Positions 7,844-16,156 are shown, numbered from the stretch's first letter. The stretch: DNA of 64,000 bases from an uncultured Collinsella sp. (GCA_958348225.1 CATVYG010000007.1:4259-68258); one strand, 5' to 3'. The notes: generated from the letters alone by a model not told the origin. Program-made: numbers and translations.

Positions 7844-8272
7844 CTAACCCTCGACCTCGACGAGCTCGATATCAAAGTTGAGGTCCTTGCCGGCAAGCTC
7901 GTGGTTGGCATCGAGCGTCACGGCCTCGGGCGTCACGTCGATGACCACGGCGGGGACGGGCATGCCGCTGGCCGTGGACAGGAAGAGCTTCATGCCCTTC
8001 TCGATCTGCTCGATGTTGGGAACCTGCTCGGCCGGGAAGGTAATAACCATCTCGGGATTGTGCTCGCCGTAGGCATCGGCAGCAGGAATGTGCACGGTCT
8101 TCTTCTCGCCCACCTGCATGTCGACAACAGCGGCGTCGAAGCCCTTGATCATCTGGCCGGCGCCGCAGGTGAACTCCAGCGGCTCGCCGCGATCGTAGGA
8201 GCTATCGAACTGCGTGCCGTCGTCGAGCGTGCCGCGATAATGAGTCTTGACCTTCTTGCCCTGGTTGGACAT
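7844..8272 (-). CDS. slyD: FKBP-type peptidyl-prolyl isomerase, SlyD-like
   Basis: 142 aa. The FKBP fold is interrupted by an insert-in-flap domain (about residues 68-120, PAADAYGEHNPEMVITFPAEQVP onward), the SlyD arrangement; the prolyl isomerase core is seen in THYRGTLDDGTQFDSSYDRG and GAGQMIKGFDAAVVDMQVGEKK. It would act as a cytoplasmic folding helper. E. coli SlyD also binds nickel through a His/Cys-rich tail and feeds hydrogenase maturation; that tail is absent here, the protein ending FDIELVEVEG. The ATG at 8272 follows GGAGG. Forms an operon with the UreE-like gene. Confidence 0.88.
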   Translation of the reverse strand: MSNQGKKVKTHYRGTLDDGTQFDSSYDRGEPLEFTCGAGQMIKGFDAAVVDMQVGEKKTVHIPAADAYGEHNPEMVITFPAEQVPNIEQIEKGMKLFLSTASGMPVPAVVIDVTPEAVTLDANHELAGKDLNFDIELVEVEG

Positions 8273-8392
8273 GGTAACCTCCGTGATAAGGGCGGCGCAC
8301 AACGCGGGCCGCCGTGAACATATGGCGCTAACTATACCCTAGTCATACAATTCAAAGACAGTTTGCAAAGAAACGCTGCAACCGGAGGATCC

Positions 8393-9406
8393 ATGGCATA
8401 TCCCGTATTTGACTTACACTGCGACACCGCCGACCGCATCGGCTGGGCCACGCTCGATCTCGACCTGCGCTTTACCGCCGGCACCGACGGTTATTTCCCC
8501 GGCGACGAAACGCATCCGCAAGATTTCGACCTCATCGAGGGCAACGCCTGCGCCATCTCGCTCGCAAAGATCGACAACACGCCGTGGGCACAGTGCTTCG
8601 CCACGTTTGTCCCCGACGAGATTCCCACCGCCCACGCCGCGCGCTTCCAAGCACAGATCATGGCGCACATGAGCGGCCAGGCAATGCTCAACCACGACCG
8701 CATGGTCAACGTACGCAGCGCCGCTGACATTCGCCCTGTGCTCAAAGACGGCAAGGTCGCCTGCATCCACACCATCGAAAACGCCACGTTCTTTGCCGAG
8801 GACCCCGCGCTGATCGAGGTGCTCAAGAGCCTGGGCGTACTCATGTCATCGCTCAGTTGGAACGCGCAGGGACCGCTCGCGAGCGGCCACGACACCCACG
8901 CCGGCCTCACCGCCGCCGGCATCGAGGCACTTACGCAGATGGAGCACGCCGGCATGATACTCGACGTCTCCCACCTCAACGATGAGTGCTTTGACGAGGT
9001 TGTCGCCCACGCCACGCGCCCCTTCGTCGCCAGCCACTCCAACTCCCGTGCGGTTTGCGGCGTCAAGCGCAACCTCACCGACGACCAGTTCCGTACCATT
9101 CGCGACATGGGCGGTATCGTCGGCCTCAACTACTGCAGCGAGTTCCTTTCCAACGACGCAACCGACAAGACCGCCGCAGACGTCACCTTCGACCAGCTGG
9201 CGGCACATATCGAGCACTGGCTCGACCTGGGCGGCGAGGACGTCATCGCGCTCGGCGGCGACTGGGACGGCGCCACTGTGCCCGCTTTCCTCTCCGATGC
9301 CAGCATGATGCCCGAGTTCCAGAACATGCTCTCCAAGCACTTTGGCAAGACCGTGATGCAAAAACTCTGCAGCGACAACGCGCTTGCCTTCTTTGAGCGT
9401 TATTGA
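8393..9406 (+). CDS. membrane dipeptidase (peptidase family M19)
   Basis: 337 aa, usual for M19 (renal dipeptidase) enzymes, which cleave L-X and L-D dipeptides with a two-zinc site. Ligands are visible: His9 and Asp11 (FDLHCDTADR), the bridging Glu in HTIENATFF, and His in DVSHLND and ASHSNSRAV. The late Asp is in LGGDWDG. No signal peptide, so probably cytoplasmic despite the family name. The ATG at 8393 follows GGAGGATCC. Could process peptides imported by the Opp system. Confidence 0.9.
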   Translation: MAYPVFDLHCDTADRIGWATLDLDLRFTAGTDGYFPGDETHPQDFDLIEGNACAISLAKIDNTPWAQCFATFVPDEIPTAHAARFQAQIMAHMSGQAMLNHDRMVNVRSAADIRPVLKDGKVACIHTIENATFFAEDPALIEVLKSLGVLMSSLSWNAQGPLASGHDTHAGLTAAGIEALTQMEHAGMILDVSHLNDECFDEVVAHATRPFVASHSNSRAVCGVKRNLTDDQFRTIRDMGGIVGLNYCSEFLSNDATDKTAADVTFDQLAAHIEHWLDLGGEDVIALGGDWDGATVPAFLSDASMMPEFQNMLSKHFGKTVMQKLCSDNALAFFERY

Positions 9407-9422
9407 TTTCACATCCCTTGAG

Positions 9423-9458
9423 CGGGCCGGCATGTCGAACGGTCGGTATGCCGGCCCG
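9423..9458 (+). terminator. hairpin after the dipeptidase gene
   Basis: Perfect 11-bp arms (CGGGCCGGCAT at 9423-9433 and complement at 9448-9458) with a 14-base loop. No U-run follows, so it may be a factor-assisted or weak terminator. Confidence 0.5.
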
Positions 9459-9480
9459 TCCCCAATCTGAAGGACCGCTT

Positions 9481-10257
9481 TTGACGCAGCAATTTACGAT
9501 TTCCGTACCCCGACCGGATGGGACGCCCATCCCCGTCGTCGTTACCAAAAAGCGCGTCAAGAACTTCAACCTACGCGTCACATCGAGCGGCGAGGTCCAC
9601 GCCAGCGCACCGCTCGGCGCCAGCCGCGAGCGTATCGAAACATTTGTGAAGCGCAACAGCGACTGGATTATCAGCCGACTTGCCCAGCGCGAGCAACGTC
9701 AGGCGACGGTGCGAGAGCCGCTCAGCCCCCACTCGATCATTGCGCTTTGGGGCAAGCCCATCACGGTACAGGACGCACTCGACCACAACTTTGCATCACC
9801 CGCACCGCGACCCAAACAGGCCACCTTCGCAAGTTTTATGGGTACCGACGAGCCAGACGAACGTCCACAGGCCAAGTGGCATGCGACCCTCGACGGCTTA
9901 ACGCCCAGTGAGATCCAAGCCCATATCGACCAGCTCTATACGTCCGAGGTCACATCGGCGCTGCACGATATTGTGCACGCATACGAAAGCGCAATGGGTG
10001 TCGCCGTTTCCCGCGTTTCCGTACGCAGCATGAAAACGCGCTGGGGCTCGTGCACACCCAAAACCGGCGCCATTCGCATCGCACGAGAACTTGCCACCTA
10101 CCCCGTCGAATGTCTCGACATGGTTGTCGCCCACGAGCTCGTCCACTTGCTCGAGCCAAGCCACAACCAACGGTTCCACGCCCTGCTCGACACATACTGC
10201 CCCAACAATAGAGCTCTGTCGCAGCGGCTCAAAAAACCGCCCGCCAACGAGCTCTAG
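9481..10257 (+). CDS. YgjP-type M48-like metal-dependent hydrolase
   Basis: 258 aa. Residues about 25-65 match the N-terminal part of the YgjP/DUF45 family (KKRVKNFNLRVTSSGEVHASAPLGASRERIETFV). The metal site HELVH is at 218-222, preceded by RWGSCTPKTGAIRIAREL and followed by SHNQRFH, which supplies the third ligand. Family function is poorly known (putative zinc protease). The TTG at 9481 is preferred, with AAGGA 7 bases upstream; an in-frame ATG at 9403 would overlap the previous gene and run through the hairpin. A low-complexity stretch rich in Pro (about 105-135) interrupts the family core. Confidence 0.8.
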   Translation: MTQQFTISVPRPDGTPIPVVVTKKRVKNFNLRVTSSGEVHASAPLGASRERIETFVKRNSDWIISRLAQREQRQATVREPLSPHSIIALWGKPITVQDALDHNFASPAPRPKQATFASFMGTDEPDERPQAKWHATLDGLTPSEIQAHIDQLYTSEVTSALHDIVHAYESAMGVAVSRVSVRSMKTRWGSCTPKTGAIRIARELATYPVECLDMVVAHELVHLLEPSHNQRFHALLDTYCPNNRALSQRLKKPPANEL

Positions 10258-10263
10258 CGTCGG

Positions 10264-10749
10264 CTAGCGCACGCGCTCAATCTCGACGCCGCAGCTTGCC
10301 AGGGAAAGACCGACGGGCGCCCAAGGCTTATCGAGCTTAACACGCACGCCAAGCAGCAAGGGGTAACGACGTAGCAGCATCTGGGCCACACCCTCGGCTG
10401 CAGCCTCGATGAGCTTAAACGTATGCTCGCGCAGATAGCCATCGACATCGTGGCACACCGAGCCGTAATCAATCGAGGCATCCAAGTTGTCGTGCTCCCC
10501 CGCCGCGCGCAGGTCGGCATAGAGCACCAAGGACACGACAAACTTCTGCCCCAGGGCGTTCTCCTCGGGATACACACCGTGGTTGGCAAAGACCTCGAGA
10601 CCGTCGATGGTAATGCGGTCGGCATGGCGCAGGTCGTCATAGCTCACGTGGGACACCGCCGTAGCAGCAGAAATGTCGCCTCTACCGCGGCGGGCAAGCT
10701 CGGCACCCTCGGTCTTGGTTGCATTCTCGGGCAGCTTTTTGTTAGTCAT
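10264..10749 (-). CDS. folB: dihydroneopterin aldolase (FolB)
   Basis: 161 aa. The FolB domain occupies about residues 43-161 (RITIDGLEVFANHGVYPEENALGQKFVVSLVLYAD), with the catalytic Glu in HGVYPEEN; a further family block is SIDYGSVCHDV. It splits 7,8-dihydroneopterin to hydroxymethyldihydropterin and glycolaldehyde in folate synthesis. The first 42 residues are an extra basic segment. The start has GAAGGAG upstream. Last gene of a leftward folE-HD-folB run. Confidence 0.9.
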   Translation of the reverse strand: MTNKKLPENATKTEGAELARRGRGDISAATAVSHVSYDDLRHADRITIDGLEVFANHGVYPEENALGQKFVVSLVLYADLRAAGEHDNLDASIDYGSVCHDVDGYLREHTFKLIEAAAEGVAQMLLRRYPLLLGVRVKLDKPWAPVGLSLASCGVEIERVR

Positions 10750-10795
10750 CGCGATCGTCTCCTTCGTTTAGAACCCCGACCACGCATACCGACTA

Positions 10796-11374
10796 CACGC
10801 GAATCGACAGGTTCTTTTTATCATCGCTCCAGTTGCAGGCATTGCGCGCAGGGCATGCAAAGCAGGCGCGCGACGCTTTGTCGGCTGCATAAAGCAGACG
10901 CTCAAGCGGCTGGCTGTTCACGCGCAACTTTCGATGGCCCAGGATGGCCGTCTTAATGGCTGCGGCATCTGCCGGCTTAAACGCCACGTCTTCGGGCATG
11001 CCGCCGAGAATCGCATCAGCGACGCGTTCGCTTGCAACATCATGGGATATACCCGATTCATACTGTTCATCTTTGCCGATATCGTGAAGAAGTGCCGTGG
11101 CATAGATGACCTCGCGGTCAAATTCGAGTTGCTCCTCAAGATTCTTGATCCACATGATGCGCGCGACATCCAGCAGATGGTCAATACCGTGGCGGCAAAA
11201 GATGCGCCCCGATTCCAACTGCGCAATGTTGCCCAGATGCCGCCGGAACAGCCCGTTGGCACAGATGTAGTCAATGCGAGGCATGGCACCAAAGGGGGTC
11301 AGGCCCGAAGCCATAAAGCCACGACGCGGCGTTCCCTCATCGGTCTTCGATGCAAAGTCGTTGACGACCCTCAT
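10796..11374 (-). CDS. HD-domain phosphohydrolase of the folate cluster
   Basis: About 192 aa. HD motifs: His62 and His66 (RHGIDHLLDV), His97-Asp98 (LLHDIGKDEQ) and His111-Asp112 (SHDVASE). The C-terminus carries three cysteines (171, 174, 180; CFACPARNAC) that could hold a metal. It starts 2 bases from the folE stop, so it is co-translated with GTP cyclohydrolase. HD proteins next to folE have been proposed to remove phosphate from dihydroneopterin triphosphate; that role is an inference from position here. The start lacks a strong ribosome site of its own. Confidence 0.8.
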
Positions 11375-11376
11375 GG

Positions 11377-11934
11377 TTAGCGGCCCAGCATCCTAAAGAA
11401 TCGCTCCTCGAGCGACGGATCAGTCTCAAAGACACCGCGACGAGCAAGCGTTACGGTCTTGGTGCCGGGCTTTTGCACGCCGCGCATGGTCATGCACATA
11501 TGCTCAGCCTCCATCATCACAATCGCTCCTTGGGGAGTAAGATATTCCATGAGGGCGTCGGCAACCTGTGCACACAGCTGCTCCTGCAGCTGCAGACGAC
11601 GGGCATAGACCTCAACCGTGCGAGCGAGCTTAGACAAACCCGCCACGCGACCGTTGGGGATATAGCCGATCGCAGCCTTGCCATAAAACGGCAGCAGATG
11701 GTGCTCGCACAGCGAGTAAAACGTAATGTCGCGCTCGATAACCAAATCGTTCGAAGCGACGGCAAAGGTTTTGGACAGGTGCTCCTCGGCGCTCTGATCC
11801 ATGCCGCCGGCAATCTCACCATACATACGGGCGACGCGTGCCGGCGTCTCCAGCAGGCCCTCACGAGTTGGGTCCTCGCCTATGCCCTCAAGCAACAGCT
11901 TTATGGCGGCCTCGACTTTTTCCTGATCGACCAT
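11377..11934 (-). CDS. folE: GTP cyclohydrolase I
   Basis: 185 aa, normal for FolE. It converts GTP to dihydroneopterin triphosphate, the first step of pterin and folate synthesis. Zinc ligands are Cys76 and His79 (SLCEHHLLPFYGK) and Cys147 (EHMCMTMRG). The ATG at 11934 is chosen because the family begins near MVDQEKVEAAI and GAGG stands 6 bases upstream; the frame extends 21 codons further without family match. First gene of the folE-HD-folB run; nrdG ends 66 bases upstream. Confidence 0.95.
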   Translation of the reverse strand: MVDQEKVEAAIKLLLEGIGEDPTREGLLETPARVARMYGEIAGGMDQSAEEHLSKTFAVASNDLVIERDITFYSLCEHHLLPFYGKAAIGYIPNGRVAGLSKLARTVEVYARRLQLQEQLCAQVADALMEYLTPQGAIVMMEAEHMCMTMRGVQKPGTKTVTLARRGVFETDPSLEERFFRMLGR

Positions 11935-12000
11935 CTGGGCCTCACTCTTCCGATTTTGCGTTCGCGCTATGGTACCACGCCCTCCGGCATCGGCCACAAG

Positions 12001-12582
12001 CTACATAGTATGGGTCGAATAGACCGGATCGTCTCGCCAAAGCTCCACAACATCGCAAAGCGCAACGTCCTCACGCGCAGCACGAGCGCGCGTGGCGTTC
12101 ATGTCGATCACACGCTGATTACTCGATCCCCTAAAGCGCAACGAGATATCGTACAGATCTTGAACAAACGGGCCGTCCACCAGCATGTCGAGGCAGGCAA
12201 GGATACGGTCCGTCACCTCGGTATGGTGACGACCGCCCGGCATAAGCTCCTCGAGCACGTCACCGGTAAAGCACCAAATGGTCTTCCCCGACTCCACAGG
12301 ATAGGTCGCACGCACGCGTTCGATAAAGTCAACGAGACCCGCCTGATTTTCGGGCTCCATAGGCTCGCCGCCCAGAATCGTCAGGCCATCAATAAAGGGA
12401 TGGTCAAGACTCTCGATAATTTTGTCCTCGACGGCACGATCGAACGGCTCACCCGCGGCAAAGTCCCACGCGACGGAGTTAAAGCAATTCTTGCACCCGC
12501 GACGGCACCCGCTCACAAACAGAGAAGTACGAACACCTTCCCCATCAGCAATGTCGAAATACTTAATGTTCGCGTAGTTCAT
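12001..12582 (-). CDS. nrdG: anaerobic ribonucleotide reductase activating protein (radical SAM)
   Basis: 193 aa. The radical-SAM cluster is Cys26-X3-Cys30-X2-Cys33 (SGCRRGCKNCFN), followed by TILGGEP, the SAM-binding GGEP. It uses S-adenosylmethionine to make the glycyl radical on NrdD. The ATG at 12582 has GGGAG upstream, and the family begins MNYANIKYFDIADGEGVR. The gene is 428 bases downstream of nrdD on the same strand, separated by inverted repeats rather than directly coupled as in most bacteria. Confidence 0.94.
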   Translation of the reverse strand: MNYANIKYFDIADGEGVRTSLFVSGCRRGCKNCFNSVAWDFAAGEPFDRAVEDKIIESLDHPFIDGLTILGGEPMEPENQAGLVDFIERVRATYPVESGKTIWCFTGDVLEELMPGGRHHTEVTDRILACLDMLVDGPFVQDLYDISLRFRGSSNQRVIDMNATRARAAREDVALCDVVELWRDDPVYSTHTM

Positions 12583-12597
12583 AGGTAACTCTCCCGG

Positions 12598-12681
12598 GAG
12601 GCCGGGACATATCATCCCGTCCTCAAACATTCTCGGCCTGCGGCCTGCGAAACTGCGGGCGGGACGATATGTCCCGGCCTC
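12598..12681. repeat. 16-bp perfect inverted repeat upstream of nrdG
   Basis: Arms GAGGCCGGGACATATC (12598-12613) and its exact complement (12666-12681) around 52 bases that hold further short complementary pieces (CGGCCTGCGGCC). It lies 15 bases before the nrdG start codon, so folding of the mRNA could affect nrdG expression. Confidence 0.7.
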
Positions 12682-12814
12682 ATGCAAAGGGTAACTCAAT
12701 GAACGAAGCGAACATTGAGTATAGGGTTCGCGGTCTAATAAAAACTTTGTTGCAGCTCAACTGCCATCACAAGTAAATCGCAGCTGCAGCTCGAATTATT
12801 TCCGCTAAGAACTT

Positions 12815-13043
12815 CGAGGAGTGAGCAGGCCTCATGCTGCATCTCAGCTACGTCAACTTGGCTGAACCGAGAGGGCCGCTTGGGCTTTTGCTCGATATGA
12901 GTTCCGCACGCAAAGAAGGCCACTTAATGTGGCCTTCGTCTTGCGCAGGACTGTCCGAAATAGCGAGTAAATGCCCAAGCGGCCCTCTCGGTTCAGCCCC
13001 GGAGCGGTATTAGAGATGCAGCACGCGGTCGCGGATCTCCTCG
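12815..13043. repeat. large inverted repeat that includes the 3' end of nrdD
   Basis: The core arms, 12860-12885 and 12973-12998, are 26 bases and perfectly complementary. Outside the core the complementarity goes on in blocks with identical spacing: TGCTGCATCTC (12835-12845) matches 13013-13023 and CGAGGAG (12815-12821) matches 13037-13043; the outer-right blocks are the last codons of nrdD. Inside the loop a second stem (AAGGCCAC...GTGGCCTT, about 12916-12936) is flanked by further matches. About 53 of 71 positions agree between the arms outside the loop. It fills most of the nrdD-nrdG gap. Confidence 0.75.
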
Positions 13044-15232
13044 GTTCGACCCTGGTTCCAGAATTGGGTACCGATGTAGCCGCACGTACGACGGGCGACG
13101 TTCATCTTCTCCTGGTCGCGGTTGCCGCAGTTGGGGCACTCCCACACCAGCTTGCCGTCATCCTCGACAATCTTGATCTCGCCGTCGTAGCCGCACACCT
13201 GGCAGTAATCGCTCTTGGTGTTGAGCTCGGCGTACATGATGTTGTCGTAGATGTACTGCATCACGCGAACGACAGCCTTAAGGTTGTCCTGCATGTTGGG
13301 AACCTCGACGTAGGAAATGGCCCCGCCCGGCGAAAGCTGCTGGAACATGCCCTCAAACTTGAGCTTGTCGAAGGCATCAATTTCCTCGGACACGTGGACG
13401 TGGTAGCTGTTGGTAATGTAGCCCTTGTCCGTCACGCCCGGAATAATGCCAAAACGACGCTGCAGGCACTTGGCGAACTTGTAGGTCGTCGACTCCAACG
13501 GCGTGCCGTACAGCGAGAAATCGATATCGCTCGCGGCTTTCCACTCCGCACACTTGTCGTTCATGCGCTGCATGACCGCCATGGCAAAGGGCGTGCCCTC
13601 CTTCTCGGTGTGGCTGTGGCCCGTCATGTACTTGACGCACTCATACAGACCGGCATACCCCAGGCTGATGGTGGAATAGCCGCCCACGAGCAGTTTGTCG
13701 ATCGTCTCGCCCTTCTTAAGGCGCGCCAGGGCGCCGTACTGCCAAAGAATCGGCGCGGCATCCGAAAGCGTGCCCATCAGGCGCTCATGACGGCACAACA
13801 GGGCACGATGGCACAGTTCAAGGCGCTCATCGAAGATCTTCCAGAACTTGTCCATATCCTGGTGCGAGCTCAGCGCGACATCAGGCAGGTTAATGGTCAC
13901 AACGCCCTGGTTAAAGCGACCATAGTACTTAGGCTTGCTCGGGTCATAGTTCAGCGCGTTGGCGACGTTGTTAAAGCCGTTGCCCGAACGGTCGGGCGTC
14001 AGGAAACTGCGGCAACCCATACAGGTGTAGCAATCGCCGTTGCCGGCGGTCTCGCCCTTAGACAGTTTGAGCTCGCGCATCTTCTTCTCAGAGATGTAGT
14101 CGGGCACCATGCGCTTGGCGGTGCACTTCGCAGCCAGCTGAGTCAGGTAGAAGTACGGGGAATCCTCGTAAACGTTATCGTCCTCGAGCACATAGATAAG
14201 TTTGGGGAACGCCGGGGTGATCCACACGCCGGCTTCGTTCTTAACGCCCTCATAGCGCTGACGAAGCGTCTCCTCCACAATCATGGCAAGGTCGTGCTTC
14301 TCCTGAGGCGTACGGGCCTCGTTAAGATACATAAAGACCGTCACGAACGGCGCCTGGCCGTTCGTGGTCATAAGCGTCACGACCTGATACTGGATCGTCT
14401 GGACGCCGCGACGAATCTCATCGCGCAGGCGATCCTCCACGACCTCGCGGACCTTTTCGGGAGATGCGGAAACGCCGAGCTCCTCAAGCTCGCGAGCAAC
14501 CTCGCCGCGAATCTTTTGACGGCTCACCTCGACGAACGGGGCGAGATGAGTCAGCGAAATCGACTGGCCGCCGTACTGGGAGGAAGCAACCTGGGCGATG
14601 ATCTGCGTCGCGATGTTGCAGGCCGTCGAGAAGCTATGCGGCTTCTCAATCAGCGTACCCGAGATAACAGTACCGTTCTGGAGCATATCCTCCAGGTTCA
14701 CCAGGTCGCAGTTATGCATGTGCTGGGCAAAGTAGTCCGAATCGTGGAAGTGAATCAGGCCCTCGTTGTGAGCATCCACGATCTCCTGGGGCAGCAGTAC
14801 GCGCTGCGTCAGGTCCTTGGAAATCTCGCCGGCCATGTAGTCGCGCTGAACGGAGTTGACGGTCGGGTTCTTGTTAGAGTTCTCCTGCTTGACCTCTTCG
14901 TTGTTGCATTCGATCAGCGACAGGATCTTGTCGTCGGTCGTGTTCTTTTGGCGCTTTAGGCTCTGAACATATCGATAGATGATGTAGTGGCGAGCGACCT
15001 CGTAGCAGTCGAGACGCATAATCTCGTCCTCGACCAAATCCTGGATCTCCTCGACCGATACGGTGTGACCGGCCTTCTCACATGCCTCGGCGACGTTTTG
15101 TGCCGCATAGATCACCTGGCGGTCGGTAAGGCGAGAGCCTTCCTCGACCTCCAAGTTTGCGGCGCGGATCGCATTGACGATCTTATCGATGTCAAAGGTA
15201 ACCTCGGTGCCGCTGCGCTTGATGATCTTCAT
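13010..15232 (-). CDS. nrdD: anaerobic ribonucleoside-triphosphate reductase (class III)
   Basis: 740 aa. Residues 1-95 are an ATP-cone allosteric domain (MKIIKRSGTEVTFDIDKIVNAI onward). The catalytic barrel follows, with HFHDSDYF and the cysteine region CYTCMGCRSFL. The C-terminus holds a zinc module (CQVCGYDGE ... CPNCGNRD) and the glycyl-radical loop RRTCGYIG, the radical Gly being near 718. It makes dNTPs from NTPs under strict anaerobiosis, activated by NrdG. The ATG at 15232 is preferred because the family begins MKIIKRSG and GAGG lies upstream. Regulated by NrdR (box at 15488-15503). Confidence 0.96.
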   Translation of the reverse strand: MKIIKRSGTEVTFDIDKIVNAIRAANLEVEEGSRLTDRQVIYAAQNVAEACEKAGHTVSVEEIQDLVEDEIMRLDCYEVARHYIIYRYVQSLKRQKNTTDDKILSLIECNNEEVKQENSNKNPTVNSVQRDYMAGEISKDLTQRVLLPQEIVDAHNEGLIHFHDSDYFAQHMHNCDLVNLEDMLQNGTVISGTLIEKPHSFSTACNIATQIIAQVASSQYGGQSISLTHLAPFVEVSRQKIRGEVARELEELGVSASPEKVREVVEDRLRDEIRRGVQTIQYQVVTLMTTNGQAPFVTVFMYLNEARTPQEKHDLAMIVEETLRQRYEGVKNEAGVWITPAFPKLIYVLEDDNVYEDSPYFYLTQLAAKCTAKRMVPDYISEKKMRELKLSKGETAGNGDCYTCMGCRSFLTPDRSGNGFNNVANALNYDPSKPKYYGRFNQGVVTINLPDVALSSHQDMDKFWKIFDERLELCHRALLCRHERLMGTLSDAAPILWQYGALARLKKGETIDKLLVGGYSTISLGYAGLYECVKYMTGHSHTEKEGTPFAMAVMQRMNDKCAEWKAASDIDFSLYGTPLESTTYKFAKCLQRRFGIIPGVTDKGYITNSYHVHVSEEIDAFDKLKFEGMFQQLSPGGAISYVEVPNMQDNLKAVVRVMQYIYDNIMYAELNTKSDYCQVCGYDGEIKIVEDDGKLVWECPNCGNRDQEKMNVARRTCGYIGTQFWNQGRTEEIRDRVLHL

Positions 15233-15816
15233 CCTCTTGCCTCTTTCGCATCGTAGCCTCATTGCGCTTCAGAGCCAAACGATGCCCGGCAGGGCTTACC
15301 CTGTCTTGCGGCGCCGTCGCGCAATCTGTGTTTTCGATAACCATAGGCCCTCATGCGGACAATCCTCGCAGCCAATCAAGGGGCTCAAAGATCCATCCAA
15401 ATGGGGCGAATAAGGTCCTCGTTCTCTGTCCGCCATCTATCATACGACAAAGAGGCATCTATATCCTGTATTCTTTTTTTAGGTCAAACACAATATATAG
15501 TGTTTCAGCAGGTCAAAGCAATTAGTCATTTTGCAGACGCATTAATTATGAGGGGTTCTTGGCAAGTCGGTAAAACGTTATCAACACGACTACCTGCATG
15601 GCAGTTATAAAACCCCCTCAACCGAGCCACCGCCAAATAGGACCAAAACCAAGCCGCTCACGCCAAAAGAATCCAAAAGATTATGCTTGACCAACATGTT
15701 GCGGTCACGATCGGCCAGGACGTATGCAATCTGCCGGCAGCCCTACGGGATGCGAAAACCATTGCGTACAGACCTTGGATCAATATTTGGTGGCTTATTT
15801 GGCGGCGTGCTTGGTG
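15233..15816. other. long intergenic region between tRNA group and nrdD
   Basis: About 580 bases. The nrdD side carries the promoter and NrdR box (15458-15503) and a leader of about 220 bases that holds no recognisable element. 15510-15816 shows no credible coding sequence, RNA gene or repeat; it is simply AT-richer than its surroundings near 15450-15560. Confidence 0.5.
15458..15503 (-). promoter_or_regulatory. nrdD promoter with NrdR box
   Basis: ACACAATATATAGTGT at 15488-15503 matches the NrdR consensus (acaCwAtATaTwGtGt) almost exactly. On the minus strand it abuts TTGACC (15482-15487), which pairs with TATAGA (15458-15463) at an 18-base spacer. Bound NrdR would cover the -35. A very degenerate second copy may lie at 15454-15469, three helical turns away, the usual spacing of paired NrdR boxes. 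Confidence 0.75.
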
Positions 15817-15854
15817 GCAAAAAAACAGCCCAGAGGACATAGCCTCTGGGCTGT
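15817..15854 (-). terminator. terminator of the tRNA-Gly/tRNA-Val unit
   Basis: Perfect 12-bp stem (ACAGCCCAGAGG at 15825-15836 and complement at 15843-15854), a 6-base loop and a run of seven U on the minus strand. Confidence 0.9.
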
Positions 15855-15861
15855 GAACATT

Positions 15862-15936
15862 TGGTGGGCGTTAGAAGATTTGAACTTCTGACCTCTTCCG
15901 TGTCAGGGAAGCGCTCTCCCCCTGAGCTAAACGCCC
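15862..15936 (-). tRNA. tRNA-Val (anticodon GAC)
   Basis: Seven-bp acceptor GGGCGTT/AACGCCC, D arm, anticodon stem CTTCC/GGAAG with loop CTGACAC, T arm AGAAG-TTCAAAT-CTTCT, and an encoded ACCA end. Confidence 0.95.
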
Positions 15937-15939
15937 AAA

Positions 15940-16015
15940 TGGAGCGGACAACGGGGCTCGAACCCGCGACCCCAACCTTGGCAAGGTTGTGCTCTACCAA
16001 CTGAGCCATGTCCGC
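15940..16015 (-). tRNA. tRNA-Gly (anticodon GCC), copy 1
   Basis: Acceptor GCGGACA/TGTCCGC, anticodon stem CAACC/GGTTG with loop TTGCCAA, T loop TTCGAGC, CCA encoded. Identical in the tRNA body to the copies at 18256 and 18481. Lies 3 bases upstream of tRNA-Val in the direction of transcription. Confidence 0.95.
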
Positions 16016-16156
16016 TTACGAGGACTAATCTTACGTGATACCCGCATCCTATGCAAGAACTTTTTTGAAAAGTTTTGCGACGCCCTCGCGAACCTCGCGA
16101 AGACATCAGCCACCACGGAAGGTGTAGGCAAACGCAAACTCGCCGCAAGAGGCCCC

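Noticed and set aside
12735..12923. A 62-codon open frame on the minus strand starting MAFFACGTHIEQKPKRPSRFS
   Set aside because: It reads across one arm of the large inverted repeat; the opposite arm encodes the same KRPSRFS by complementarity. It is a repeat artefact, not a gene.
12971..14959. A 662-codon open frame on the plus strand over nrdD
   Set aside because: Antisense shadow of nrdD; no family features, and nrdD has catalytic motifs, a ribosome site and an NrdR-controlled promoter.
15658..15840. A 60-codon open frame before the tRNA-Val gene
   Set aside because: No ribosome site, no family features, and it runs into the tRNA terminator hairpin.
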